The notes beneath the pieces were generated by a model. It worked only from the letters and a program-made list of their open reading frames with translations. It was not told the origin of the DNA and made no database searches. This document shows positions 39,055 through 47,977 of a stretch of 64,000 nt of DNA, piece after piece (the stretch's first letter is position 1; every line of letters starts with the position of its first letter). The position numbers and the translations under genes are program-made. This DNA comes from an uncultured Gammaproteobacteria bacterium (GTDB lineage: Bacteria > Pseudomonadota > Gammaproteobacteria > Pseudomonadales > Pseudohongiellaceae), in assembly GCA_913060695.1 (NCBI GenBank), contig CAJXUA010000005.1, positions 1 through 64,000 of the forward strand, written 5' to 3'.

Positions 39055-39935
39055 AACCGATAATATTTATTATGCCAGGCCAAGAAGCGCTGGGAGAGTC
39101 GCTTCTCGCCGGTGGTGGTTTTGAGAAAGGCGTTCTGGAATTGCGACAATTTCCAGATGGGGAAAGTTATATTCGCGTGCTCAGCGATGTAGCCGATACG
39201 CAGATTATAATCCTCTGCCAGTTACATCAGCCTAACGAGAAGATTCTGCCGCTTCTACTGTTGGTGGGTACGCTGCGAGACTTGGGCGTACACAGCATCG
39301 GTTTAGTTGCTCCCTATCTTGCGTATATGCGTCAAGATAAACGCTTTCATGAGGGCGAGGGCGTCAGCGCGCAGTATTTCGCCCGTTTGCTTAGCCAGCA
39401 ATTCGACTGGTTGTTAACAGTCGACCCGCATCTGCATCGTATACACGCACTCAACGAGGTTTATAGCATACCGTCCATCGCCTTGAGTGCAGTGCAGCCC
39501 ATTGCGCAATGGTTAAGTGGGCAGGTTAGTAAACCCATCATTATCGGGCCAGATGGAGAGTCGGAACAATGGGCCTCCAAGGTGGCGCTGGCTGCTGGCT
39601 GCCCCTTCGAGGTGCTGAGTAAGGAGCGCTTCGGTGATCGCGAGGTGCGTGTCTCCGTACCCCATGTTGCGGACTTTCTCGATCACACGCCAGTACTTGT
39701 AGATGACATAATTAGTACTGGCCATACCATGATGCAGGCCGCTGCACACTTGCGTGAAAGTGGCATGCGAGCGCCGGTGTGTATCGGTGTGCATGGGATT
39801 TTTGCAGCGGGTTCGCTCGCTCAAATGCGAGCAGCGGGGTTGCAGGTTGTGACGACTAATAGCATCGCCGACCCTAGCAATCAAATCGATCTGGCGCCTC
39901 TTATACTCGAGGGTCTGCAGCAGTTCTTGCAGTAG
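39051..39935 (+). CDS. Ribose-phosphate pyrophosphokinase-like protein
   Basis: FPDGESYIRV, PYLAYMRQDKRF, PRPP loop VLVDDIISTGHTM; ATGA overlap with upstream gene. Confidence 0.88.
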   Translation: MKPIIFIMPGQEALGESLLAGGGFEKGVLELRQFPDGESYIRVLSDVADTQIIILCQLHQPNEKILPLLLLVGTLRDLGVHSIGLVAPYLAYMRQDKRFHEGEGVSAQYFARLLSQQFDWLLTVDPHLHRIHALNEVYSIPSIALSAVQPIAQWLSGQVSKPIIIGPDGESEQWASKVALAAGCPFEVLSKERFGDREVRVSVPHVADFLDHTPVLVDDIISTGHTMMQAAAHLRESGMRAPVCIGVHGIFAAGSLAQMRAAGLQVVTTNSIADPSNQIDLAPLILEGLQQFLQ

Positions 39936-42642
39936 CGCTTTTGCGCCTCGCTAAGGCCTTGTCTATTTCAACTAATATTAACACCACCATTGCACTGCCT
40001 GTCACTAGAGCCCAATCGAAAAGGGAGATTGCGCTTACCTCGAATATGCGTTGCGATATGGGAAGATAGGTGAAGGCGAGTTGCCCGAGCAACACCAAAG
40101 CTATGGATATTAGGACGGGCCCGCTGCCGCGACGCATGTCCGAGTGCAAAATACTCTGCTCGAAGAAGCGTGAGCTGAGAAGGTACAAAGCCTCGATCAT
40201 CACAATGCTGTTAACGGCCATTGCGCGTGCGCGCTCAATGGAGCCATGGTGATCGAGTACCCAAAGGAAGAGAGCGAACACCACAACAGCGCCGCTGATA
40301 CCCACGAGCAACAGGCGGCGCAGCAGCAAGGGGGTGATGAGTCCTTGTCCGAATGGGCGGGGTGGGTGTTGCATGGTTTCGCGCTCACTCAGCTCGAAGG
40401 CGAGCGCAAGTGAAAGTGTCACCGTGGTCACCATGTTGATCCACAGTATCTGGGGCGCGGTGATCGGAAGCTCCCAAGCGAAGAGGATCGCCAATAGTAC
40501 AATACTGGCCTCGGCCAGATTGGTCGGCAGCATGAATAGGATCGACTTGATGGTGTTGTCATACACCGTGCGACCAACCTCGACCGCTTGCGTGATGGTG
40601 GCGAAATTATCATCGGTGAGCACGATGTCGGAAGCTTCTCGTGCGGCATCGGTGCCCTTCATGCCCATTGCTACGCCGATATCCGCCTTGCGCAGTGCGG
40701 GCGCATCGTTGACGCCGTCCCCTGTCATTGCCACCACATGCTTGCGCCCCTGCAATGCTGCTACCAATTGCAGTTTATTGGCAGGGCTAGTACGGGCATA
40801 GATATCGACCTGTTCCGCAGCCTCTGCCAATTGCTCTGGGCTCATCTCGTCTAGTTGCTGTCCGGTTAACACCCTTGTCGTATTCAGCCCCAACTCTTTG
40901 CCGATCGCCGCCGCAGTTAATGGATTGTCGCCGGTAATCATTTTCACGCGTATGCCAGCGTCGTGGCATCGTGCGATCGCTGCCACGGCCTCCTTGCGGG
41001 GCGGGTCACTGATGCCGAGAAGCGCTATCATTTCCATATCTTGCGCAACGTCTTCGTGGCTTAGGCTTATTTGATCCGTGGAGATCATCTTCTTTGCGAC
41101 AGCAATAACGCGCATGCCTCTTGCCGCCAATGCGGCAATCTTGTTTTGCCACATCAGCGCATCGATGGGCTGTGCCCCGTTCGGGCCAGATTGAGTTTGG
41201 CACATCGGCAGAAGACTCTCTGGCGCGCCTTTTAAGGCGATCATGGTGCCTTTGCCGGCAGCGCTATGCGCGGTTGCCATGTATCGCCTCTCGGTCTCGA
41301 ACGGGAGAACATCAACGCGAGGATAGCTGGACTTTGTCGAGGCTTGATCGAGCCCTAATTTTAAGGCGAATACTTGCAGCGCTCCCTCTGTAGGATCGCC
41401 ATTGACCTGCCACTGACTCTTATTGTCGCAGCTGATACTCGCGTCGTTGCAGAGCATGCTGACTAACGCAGCGCTCTCTAGGACGGCCTCCCATTCGGGG
41501 CTGTGGGTACTGAAGTTACCCTTGGGTTCGTAGCCCTCACCACTGGCATTGATGTCTACACCGGCGGTGGCGATCTCCCTCACAGTCATGGCATTGGCCG
41601 TTAGAGTGCCGGTCTTATCCGTACAGATAATATCGACAGAGCCGAGAACCTCTACTGCGGGTAGGCGGCGCACTAGTGCATTGCTGCGGGCCATGCGCAT
41701 GACCCCGAAGGCGAGCACGATGGTGACGATGGCGGGCAGCTCCTCGGGGATTGCGGCCACTGCGATGGCGATAGCGCTCTGCAACATCTCGGCGAAGCTA
41801 TAGCCATGGGCAAGCATCCCGAAGGCGACAATAAGCGCCGTCAGCCCAAGGACGGTGAGTGTTAGATTGCGGGCTAGAGCGCTTAGTTGTCGCTGTAAGG
41901 GTGTTGGCTGAATCGACACACTATTCACCAGCGTGTTGATTGCGCCGATCTGAGTTTCAGTGCCGGTATGGGTGACTACTCCGGTCGCTGCGCCCGCGAC
42001 AATCATGGTTCCCATAAAGACCATGTTGTGACGCTCTGCGAGTGGACAGTCCTGCGCAACTACATCGCAGAGTTTCTCGCTGGCGAGAGATTCACCGGTT
42101 AGGGCAGATTCGTCGCTGCGCAGATCCTTGCTGTTGAGGAGGCGCACGTCGGCGGGGACTCGGTCGCCCGCCTGCAACGATACGACATCGCCAGGGACGA
42201 GAGCGGTACTAGCAACACTGAGTAATTCACCATCGCGCATTGCGAGGCAGTGAGTAGTACTGATGGACAGAATGGCATTTAGAGCAGCCTCTGCCTTGCC
42301 TTCCTGAATAAACCCGATGAGACCGTTGATGAGGACGACGGCAAGAATGACACCGGCGTCTACATAGTGCCCAAGGAAATAACTGATGAGCGCACCGCCA
42401 AGCAGTACGTAGATGAAGAGGCTGCGAAATTGCCGCAGCAGGCGTTGCCATGGGGGAGTGCTAGCAGCTACGGGCAGTAGATTGGGCCCGTAACGCTGCA
42501 CGCGAGCCTCTGCTTCGCTACCGCTTAGTCCTTCCCGCGTGCTGCTCAGCTGCGCTAAGAGTTCTTGTTCGGAAAGGGCATAGGGAGCACTTACTCGCGC
42601 AGCAGATTCGATTTGCCCTGTGTTCTCCAACTGTGTCGTCAT
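39901..42642 (-). CDS. Cation-transporting P-type ATPase (SERCA/PMR1-like)
   Basis: ICTDKTGTLTANAMT, KGAPESLLP, TGDGVNDAPALRKADIGVAMG. Confidence 0.94.
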   Translation of the reverse strand: MTTQLENTGQIESAARVSAPYALSEQELLAQLSSTREGLSGSEAEARVQRYGPNLLPVAASTPPWQRLLRQFRSLFIYVLLGGALISYFLGHYVDAGVILAVVLINGLIGFIQEGKAEAALNAILSISTTHCLAMRDGELLSVASTALVPGDVVSLQAGDRVPADVRLLNSKDLRSDESALTGESLASEKLCDVVAQDCPLAERHNMVFMGTMIVAGAATGVVTHTGTETQIGAINTLVNSVSIQPTPLQRQLSALARNLTLTVLGLTALIVAFGMLAHGYSFAEMLQSAIAIAVAAIPEELPAIVTIVLAFGVMRMARSNALVRRLPAVEVLGSVDIICTDKTGTLTANAMTVREIATAGVDINASGEGYEPKGNFSTHSPEWEAVLESAALVSMLCNDASISCDNKSQWQVNGDPTEGALQVFALKLGLDQASTKSSYPRVDVLPFETERRYMATAHSAAGKGTMIALKGAPESLLPMCQTQSGPNGAQPIDALMWQNKIAALAARGMRVIAVAKKMISTDQISLSHEDVAQDMEMIALLGISDPPRKEAVAAIARCHDAGIRVKMITGDNPLTAAAIGKELGLNTTRVLTGQQLDEMSPEQLAEAAEQVDIYARTSPANKLQLVAALQGRKHVVAMTGDGVNDAPALRKADIGVAMGMKGTDAAREASDIVLTDDNFATITQAVEVGRTVYDNTIKSILFMLPTNLAEASIVLLAILFAWELPITAPQILWINMVTTVTLSLALAFELSERETMQHPPRPFGQGLITPLLLRRLLLVGISGAVVVFALFLWVLDHHGSIERARAMAVNSIVMIEALYLLSSRFFEQSILHSDMRRGSGPVLISIALVLLGQLAFTYLPISQRIFEVSAISLFDWALVTGSAMVVLILVEIDKALARRKSATARTAADPRV

Positions 42643-42650
42643 GGGTTTGC

Positions 42651-44075
42651 TCAGAAGTTAATGCTCTCACCCAAGCTAGGCACGGTGCAGCGAATCTCAT
42701 GATCTTCCCAAAATTTCAATGATAGAGCCTCGAGCGCCGTCGCCTCGCCGTGCACGAGAATCAAGCGGGGTTTGTCTTTGAACTGCGTAGCCCAATCGAT
42801 GAGTTCACTCTGGCCTGCATGGGCAGAGAAGCCCCCGAGGGTTTCAATGCGCGCACGCACGATAAATTCGTCTCCAAACATGCGGTAGCTCTTCTCACCA
42901 TCGACGAGGCGACGGCCTAGGGTGCCGAAGGCTTGGAAACCAATGATCAGTACCGTATTTCTCTCGCTCCAGATGCGATGTTTGAAGTGATGGCGAATGC
43001 GCCCGCCTGTGCACATACCACTGCCGGCAATGATGATCGCCCCTTTCTTGATTTTGTTGATCGCCATGGACTCTTCTGAGCTATTGGTCAGGTTAAGTGT
43101 CGGTAGGAATTTCTCGAGAGACTCTTTGCCAAACTTGTCCAAGCAACGCACGTCTTCGCTGTCTAAGATTTTGAGCCAGTGATCGTAGACAGAAGTCACC
43201 TCGATCGCCATGGGGCTGTCGAGGAAGACTTGCCAATTATCCAGTTTGCCGGCGTGGTAGAGACACCCTAGGTGATAGATGATTTCCTGGGCCCTGCCAA
43301 CCGCGAAAGAGGGGATCATGACATTGCCGCCGCGCTCCCAAGTCTCGTGCAATATCTGCTCAAGCTCCTCCAAGGTGTTGTCCATGCTGCGGTGGTTGCG
43401 ATTGCCATAAGTCCCTTCCATCAAGAGGATATCGGCATGTTCTACAACAGTAGGGTCGTTCATCAGTACCGAGTCGGATTTACCTAAATCGCCGGAGAAA
43501 ACTATACGGCGAGTCTGCCCTTTCTCCGTTAACTCTAGTTCGACAATCGCAGAGCCCAGGATATGACCTGCATCTTGGAAATATAGCGTAGCGTCGGGTG
43601 TAATTTTAACTGGCGTGCGGTAAGGGCTGCCCTCGCAGAGCTTAAGTACTTGCTCAACATCTTTCTCGGAATACTCCTCTTCCAATAGGGGGCGGCCACT
43701 GCGCTTGCGCCGCAGGTTTTCGTGCTCTAGATCGCGGTGGTAAAGGCCAGAGGCGTCCTCGAGCAGAATTCGCAGGAGGCCTTTAGTAGCCTGGGTGCAA
43801 TAGATCGGGCCACTGAAGCCAAGGTTGACTAGGGTGGGCAGCAAACCTGAATGGTCTAAGTGGACATGGGAGAGAATGACGGCATCGATGCTATTGGCCT
43901 CGAAAGGGAAGCCCTCGTCTTGAATACGGTTAAGTGCATCTCCGCATTGGCGCATGCCGCAATCTAGAAGTACTCGGCCAATGGCAGGAGACTCTACTAA
44001 GTGGCAAGAGCCGGTGACTTCCTGTGCGGCGCCGTGAAATGTAATCGTGCCCATACTTTCTCTCCCATTGTGCAA
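42651..44075 (-). CDS. MBL-fold beta-CASP RNA-processing-exonuclease-like protein
   Basis: LSHVHLDHSGLLPTLV, VFSGDLGKSD, LMEGTYGNRNHR, SGMCTGGRIRHH, FSAHAGQSELIDW. Confidence 0.92.
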   Translation of the reverse strand: MHNGRESMGTITFHGAAQEVTGSCHLVESPAIGRVLLDCGMRQCGDALNRIQDEGFPFEANSIDAVILSHVHLDHSGLLPTLVNLGFSGPIYCTQATKGLLRILLEDASGLYHRDLEHENLRRKRSGRPLLEEEYSEKDVEQVLKLCEGSPYRTPVKITPDATLYFQDAGHILGSAIVELELTEKGQTRRIVFSGDLGKSDSVLMNDPTVVEHADILLMEGTYGNRNHRSMDNTLEELEQILHETWERGGNVMIPSFAVGRAQEIIYHLGCLYHAGKLDNWQVFLDSPMAIEVTSVYDHWLKILDSEDVRCLDKFGKESLEKFLPTLNLTNSSEESMAINKIKKGAIIIAGSGMCTGGRIRHHFKHRIWSERNTVLIIGFQAFGTLGRRLVDGEKSYRMFGDEFIVRARIETLGGFSAHAGQSELIDWATQFKDKPRLILVHGEATALEALSLKFWEDHEIRCTVPSLGESINF

Positions 44076-44320
44076 TTCTTACTATGAAACCTCAGGGCGA
44101 TGCACTGAGGTGGAGCGGTTACGCTGGATTTGTGCTTTTCTACGTGCTCCTAAGCGGCGAAACTGCTGGCTGGGTGCTTGCGCATAACAAGCAAATCAAG
44201 CGTGCTAATCGCTATGGCTTTTGAGTAGTGCATCATTTAGGCTTTTGGGCAGTCCACTGGATTCGAGCGTTAACACTAGCAGCTATTCTTTTTCTTCAAC
44301 AAGTGCAGCATGAGGTTCTC

Positions 44321-45610
44321 ATGAGCGAAATCAATAATCAGAACAATAAAGAAAGTTTGGAGCGTGTAGCAGCAAATGGGTTGATTAATCGGCGCCATTT
44401 GCTCGGTTTGGGCCTTGCCGGGGCGGGGGGGCTTATCTCTCATTCTGTATTGGCTGCAGATAGCTCACGAGTCGAGATTCCGGCCTGGTCGAAGATGCCA
44501 GGGCGTGATCCCTCTGGCTACGGTAGCCCTTCCTCTTTTGTCGGTTCCTACCAACGCCTAGCGGGAGCGCCGAATGCTGTGTTGCCGGGTTCCGGTGTGT
44601 CTCGTACCCCGCTGCATCTATTGCAAGGCAATATCACGCCGAACAGCCTGCATTTCGAGCGGCATCACTCTGGGATTCCTGCTATCGACCCTGCCCAGCA
44701 CCGCTTAGTGATTCACGGCATGGTGCGTCAGCCACTCGAGTTTTCCTATGAAGACCTGCTTGCCTATCCGATGCAAAGCCGCATCTACTTCCTCGAGTGT
44801 TCGGGTAATAGCGGCGCGAATACCAGCGCTACGGCTGGAGACAGTAGCGCTGCGGCCATCCACGGCCTGCTTTCCTGCTCGGAGTGGACGGGCGTGAGCC
44901 TTGCCACATTGCTCGACGAGGCGGGTATAGCGGAGGGAGCCACTTGGGTAACTTCGACCGGTGCCGATGGGGCTAGCATGGGCCGCTCCATCCCGCTGAA
45001 CAAGGCCTTGCGCGATGTGTTTATAGCGCTATATCAGAATGGCGAGCCCATTCGACCCGAGCAAGGCTATCCCATGCGCCTGTTTGTGCCGGGCTGGGAG
45101 GGCAATGTCAGCGTTAAATGGCTTACCCAGATAAAACTGGCCGACAGTCCTGCTAATTTTCGCGATGAGACTTCCAAGTACACGGACTTGTTGCCGGACG
45201 GGAAGGCTCTGCAGTTCACTTTTCCGATGGGTGTTAAATCTCTCATTACATCTCCCTCGGGGCAGATGAGTCTGCGTCGTCAGGGGCTTCATGAGGTTTC
45301 GGGGGTGGCCTGGTCAGGGAGTGGGGCCATTAGTCGGGTCGAAGTCTCTGCCGATGGTGGGCGCAGCTGGGCCGATGCCCATCTAGACGGTACCGGGCAG
45401 GACTTGGCCCTGACGCGTTTCCGCATACCATGGATATGGGAGGGTGGGCCCGCAGTATTGCAGAGCCGGGCGACTGATTCGGCGGGGCAAGTACAACCGA
45501 CACGCGCGATGGTCCTCGCCAACTACGACGCGACAAATCGCTATCATTTCAACGGCATACAAAGCTGGTCTGTGTCCGCCCAAGGGGAGGTGAAGAATGT
45601 TTATGCCTAA
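44321..45610 (+). CDS. soxC: SoxC-like sulfite dehydrogenase molybdopterin subunit
   Basis: ORF 44228-45610; ATG at 44321 starts a Tat-type leader INRRHLLGLGLAGAGG; YFLECSGNSG, VPGWEGNVSVKWLTQIKL. Confidence 0.88.
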   Translation: MSEINNQNNKESLERVAANGLINRRHLLGLGLAGAGGLISHSVLAADSSRVEIPAWSKMPGRDPSGYGSPSSFVGSYQRLAGAPNAVLPGSGVSRTPLHLLQGNITPNSLHFERHHSGIPAIDPAQHRLVIHGMVRQPLEFSYEDLLAYPMQSRIYFLECSGNSGANTSATAGDSSAAAIHGLLSCSEWTGVSLATLLDEAGIAEGATWVTSTGADGASMGRSIPLNKALRDVFIALYQNGEPIRPEQGYPMRLFVPGWEGNVSVKWLTQIKLADSPANFRDETSKYTDLLPDGKALQFTFPMGVKSLITSPSGQMSLRRQGLHEVSGVAWSGSGAISRVEVSADGGRSWADAHLDGTGQDLALTRFRIPWIWEGGPAVLQSRATDSAGQVQPTRAMVLANYDATNRYHFNGIQSWSVSAQGEVKNVYA

Positions 45611-46127
45611 GCGTAGAGTATTGATCGCCTTAGCGTTTGGCTCCTTGTTCAGCGCTACACTTGCCGCGCAGGAGACGCCCCATCTGGGTAAGGCTATTAG
45701 CGAGGAGCAGCTACAGGGCTGGGATTTAATTATCAGCCCCGATGGCGAGGGGCTACCGAGCGGCAACGGCACTGCCGCGCAAGGCAAGGAGATCTACGAG
45801 CAGCAATGTGCTGCCTGTCACGGGCTGGAGGGACAGGGCGGGGCTGGTGTGCCCGGTCTTGTGGGAGGCTCTACTAAGTCTAGACCCGCATTGCTGACAG
45901 TGGGTAGCTATTGGCCCTACACCAGTACGCTATACGACTATGTGCGCCGGGCAATGCCCCCGACTGCTCCCAAATCTTTGAGTGACACGCAGGTCTATCA
46001 AATCGTTGCGTACATTCTTCACTTAAACGGCCTCGTGGACGAAGACGTTGTTCTCGATAGTGTCAGCTTGCCCAGGATCGAGATGCCAAACCATGCCGGT
46101 TTTATCGATCGTAGCCAAGTTCAATAG
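45597..46127 (+). CDS. soxD: SoxD-like c-type cytochrome
   Basis: Signal peptide; YEQQCAACHGLEGQGGAGVPGLVGG; 14-nt overlap with soxC. Confidence 0.82.
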   Translation: MFMPKRRVLIALAFGSLFSATLAAQETPHLGKAISEEQLQGWDLIISPDGEGLPSGNGTAAQGKEIYEQQCAACHGLEGQGGAGVPGLVGGSTKSRPALLTVGSYWPYTSTLYDYVRRAMPPTAPKSLSDTQVYQIVAYILHLNGLVDEDVVLDSVSLPRIEMPNHAGFIDRSQVQ

Positions 46128-46135
46128 GAGTTCTT

Positions 46136-47602
46136 ATGCCAAACTCAGAGCCGCAAATCAAAGACATCAAGCTGTTTCGCCAACGCTGTTGCATAGATGG
46201 TGTGTGGGAGCGTGCTGTTAATGATGCCGTTCTTGAGGTGCACAACCCTGCCACTGGTGAGCTGCTTGGCACCGTGCCTAGTATGGGGGTGGTGGAGACG
46301 CGCCACGCAATAGAGGCAGCGCAGCTCGCGCTGCCTAAATGGCGCGCCAAGACCGCTAAGGAGCGAGCGGTCATCTTGCGGCGCTGGTTCGAGCTAATCA
46401 TGGAGAATCAGGAAGATCTTGCCCGCATAATGACGCTAGAACAGGGCAAGCCGCTCACTGAGTCAAGCGGCGAAATTGCCTATGCTGCGTCTTTTGTCGA
46501 ATGGTTTAGCGAGGAGGCGAAGCGCGTCTATGGAGACACCATTCCAGGGCATCAGCCCGATAAGCGCATTATCGTTATCAAGCAGCCCATTGGGGTAACC
46601 GCGGCTATAACACCTTGGAACTTCCCCGCCGCGATGCTGACTCGCAAAGCGGCTCCTGCTCTAGCTGCGGGCTGCACCATGGTTGTGAAACCCGCCTCCC
46701 AGACGCCATTCTCGGCGCTGGCATTGGCGGAGCTAGCGCTACGCGCGGGTGTCCCACCGGGTGTGTTGAACGTAGTCACCGGTAGCGCGAAGAAAATAGG
46801 GGCAGAACTCACTAGTAACCCCACTGTGCGCAAGCTCTCCTTCACGGGTTCCACGCAGATCGGCCGTGAGCTAATGGCGCAGTGCGCCCAAGACATTAAG
46901 AGAGTATCCCTCGAATTGGGTGGTAACGCGCCCTTCATCGTCTTCGACGATGCCGATATCGATGCGGCAGTTGAGGGGGCTATCGTCTCCAAGTTCCGTA
47001 ATAACGGCCAAACCTGTGTGTGCGCAAACCGCTTCTACGTGCAGTCCGGTGTCTATGACGAATTTGCCGAGAAGTTGCAGATTGCTGTGAATCGCCTGAA
47101 AGTTGGCTACGGCCTTGATTTGGAAGTGAATCTTGGCCCCTTGATAAACTCAGAGGCAATGGAGAAGGTCGAAGAGCATATTCAGGATGTGCTAGACAAA
47201 GGGGGCAAACTGACCCTTGGAGGCAAGCCCCATGAAAAGGGTGGGCTCTATTTTCAGCCCACTGTTCTCGTGGATGTGCCGCAAAGCGCACTGCTCGCAA
47301 AAGAAGAGACCTTTGGCCCCGTTGCCGCTTTAATACGCTTTGAGAAAGAGGCGGAAGTTATTGAAATGGCAAACGATACTGAGTTCGGCTTGGCATCATA
47401 CCTATACTCTCAAGATCTCGCGAAGGTGTTCCGCGTGGCCGAGGCGTTGGAGTACGGAATGGTCGGCATCAATACCGGGTTAATTTCCACAGAGGTCGCG
47501 CCGTTCGGGGGTGTCAAGGCATCTGGACTAGGCCGCGAAGGTTCTAAATATGGCATCGAAGAGTACTTGGAACTGAAGTATCTTTGCCTGTCAAATATCT
47601 GA
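46136..47602 (+). CDS. gabD: NAD(P)-dependent succinate-semialdehyde dehydrogenase
   Basis: MTLEQGKPLTESSGEIAYAASFVEWFSEEAKRVYGD, PWNFPAAMLTRKAAPALAAGCTMVVKPASQTP, NNGQTCVCANRF. Confidence 0.94.
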   Translation: MPNSEPQIKDIKLFRQRCCIDGVWERAVNDAVLEVHNPATGELLGTVPSMGVVETRHAIEAAQLALPKWRAKTAKERAVILRRWFELIMENQEDLARIMTLEQGKPLTESSGEIAYAASFVEWFSEEAKRVYGDTIPGHQPDKRIIVIKQPIGVTAAITPWNFPAAMLTRKAAPALAAGCTMVVKPASQTPFSALALAELALRAGVPPGVLNVVTGSAKKIGAELTSNPTVRKLSFTGSTQIGRELMAQCAQDIKRVSLELGGNAPFIVFDDADIDAAVEGAIVSKFRNNGQTCVCANRFYVQSGVYDEFAEKLQIAVNRLKVGYGLDLEVNLGPLINSEAMEKVEEHIQDVLDKGGKLTLGGKPHEKGGLYFQPTVLVDVPQSALLAKEETFGPVAALIRFEKEAEVIEMANDTEFGLASYLYSQDLAKVFRVAEALEYGMVGINTGLISTEVAPFGGVKASGLGREGSKYGIEEYLELKYLCLSNI

Positions 47603-47738
47603 AATAATTCAATAGGGGTCAATAGTCCCTGTCTAAAGGGGTCACATACCCGCCATTATCATGTCAAGCATTAATTGCATTCTCACTTAATGTCAGTTTT
47701 TGCTTTACATGAGCTTCTCCGATGTTATATTCAGCGCC

Positions 47739-47977
47739 CGGAATACCCACGCCTTGCGTTTGGGTTTTTTCGAGGGAGAGTAAAAGTCGATTTAGAGCAA
47801 TAGGTCCGTCCACTGAATATACGGGTCTGGTGTCGCATAGGATGTAATTTCTAGTAGTTGTGACGTGTTACAGGCAGCCTTTTTTCTAAATCAAACGACC
47901 ACCCGGCGCCGCTAATGGATTATGAAACAGCGGAGATCGTGATCGGGGGGCCACAATAAAATCTTAGAGGTCGCAAT
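47739..47977 (+). ncRNA. Candidate structured 5' leader RNA of TonB receptor gene, copy 1
   Basis: Hairpin 47739-47772; long stem GTCG-ATTTAGA (47786-47796) with TCTAAAT-(CAAA)-CGAC (47885-47899); shares blocks CGAGGGAGAG, AAAAGTCG, GTCGCATAGG, CTAGTAGTTG, CAGCCTTTTTTC, AAACGACCACCCGGC, GCCACAATAAAA, AGAGGTCGCAATATG with copy 2. Confidence 0.7.

Noticed and set aside
47614-47650. GGGGTCAATAGTCCCTGTCTAAAGGGGTCA after gabD as another REP-like copy
   Set aside because: Only short AAAGGGGTCA similarity; lacks the TCTGACCCC/GATCAAA arms, so too weak.
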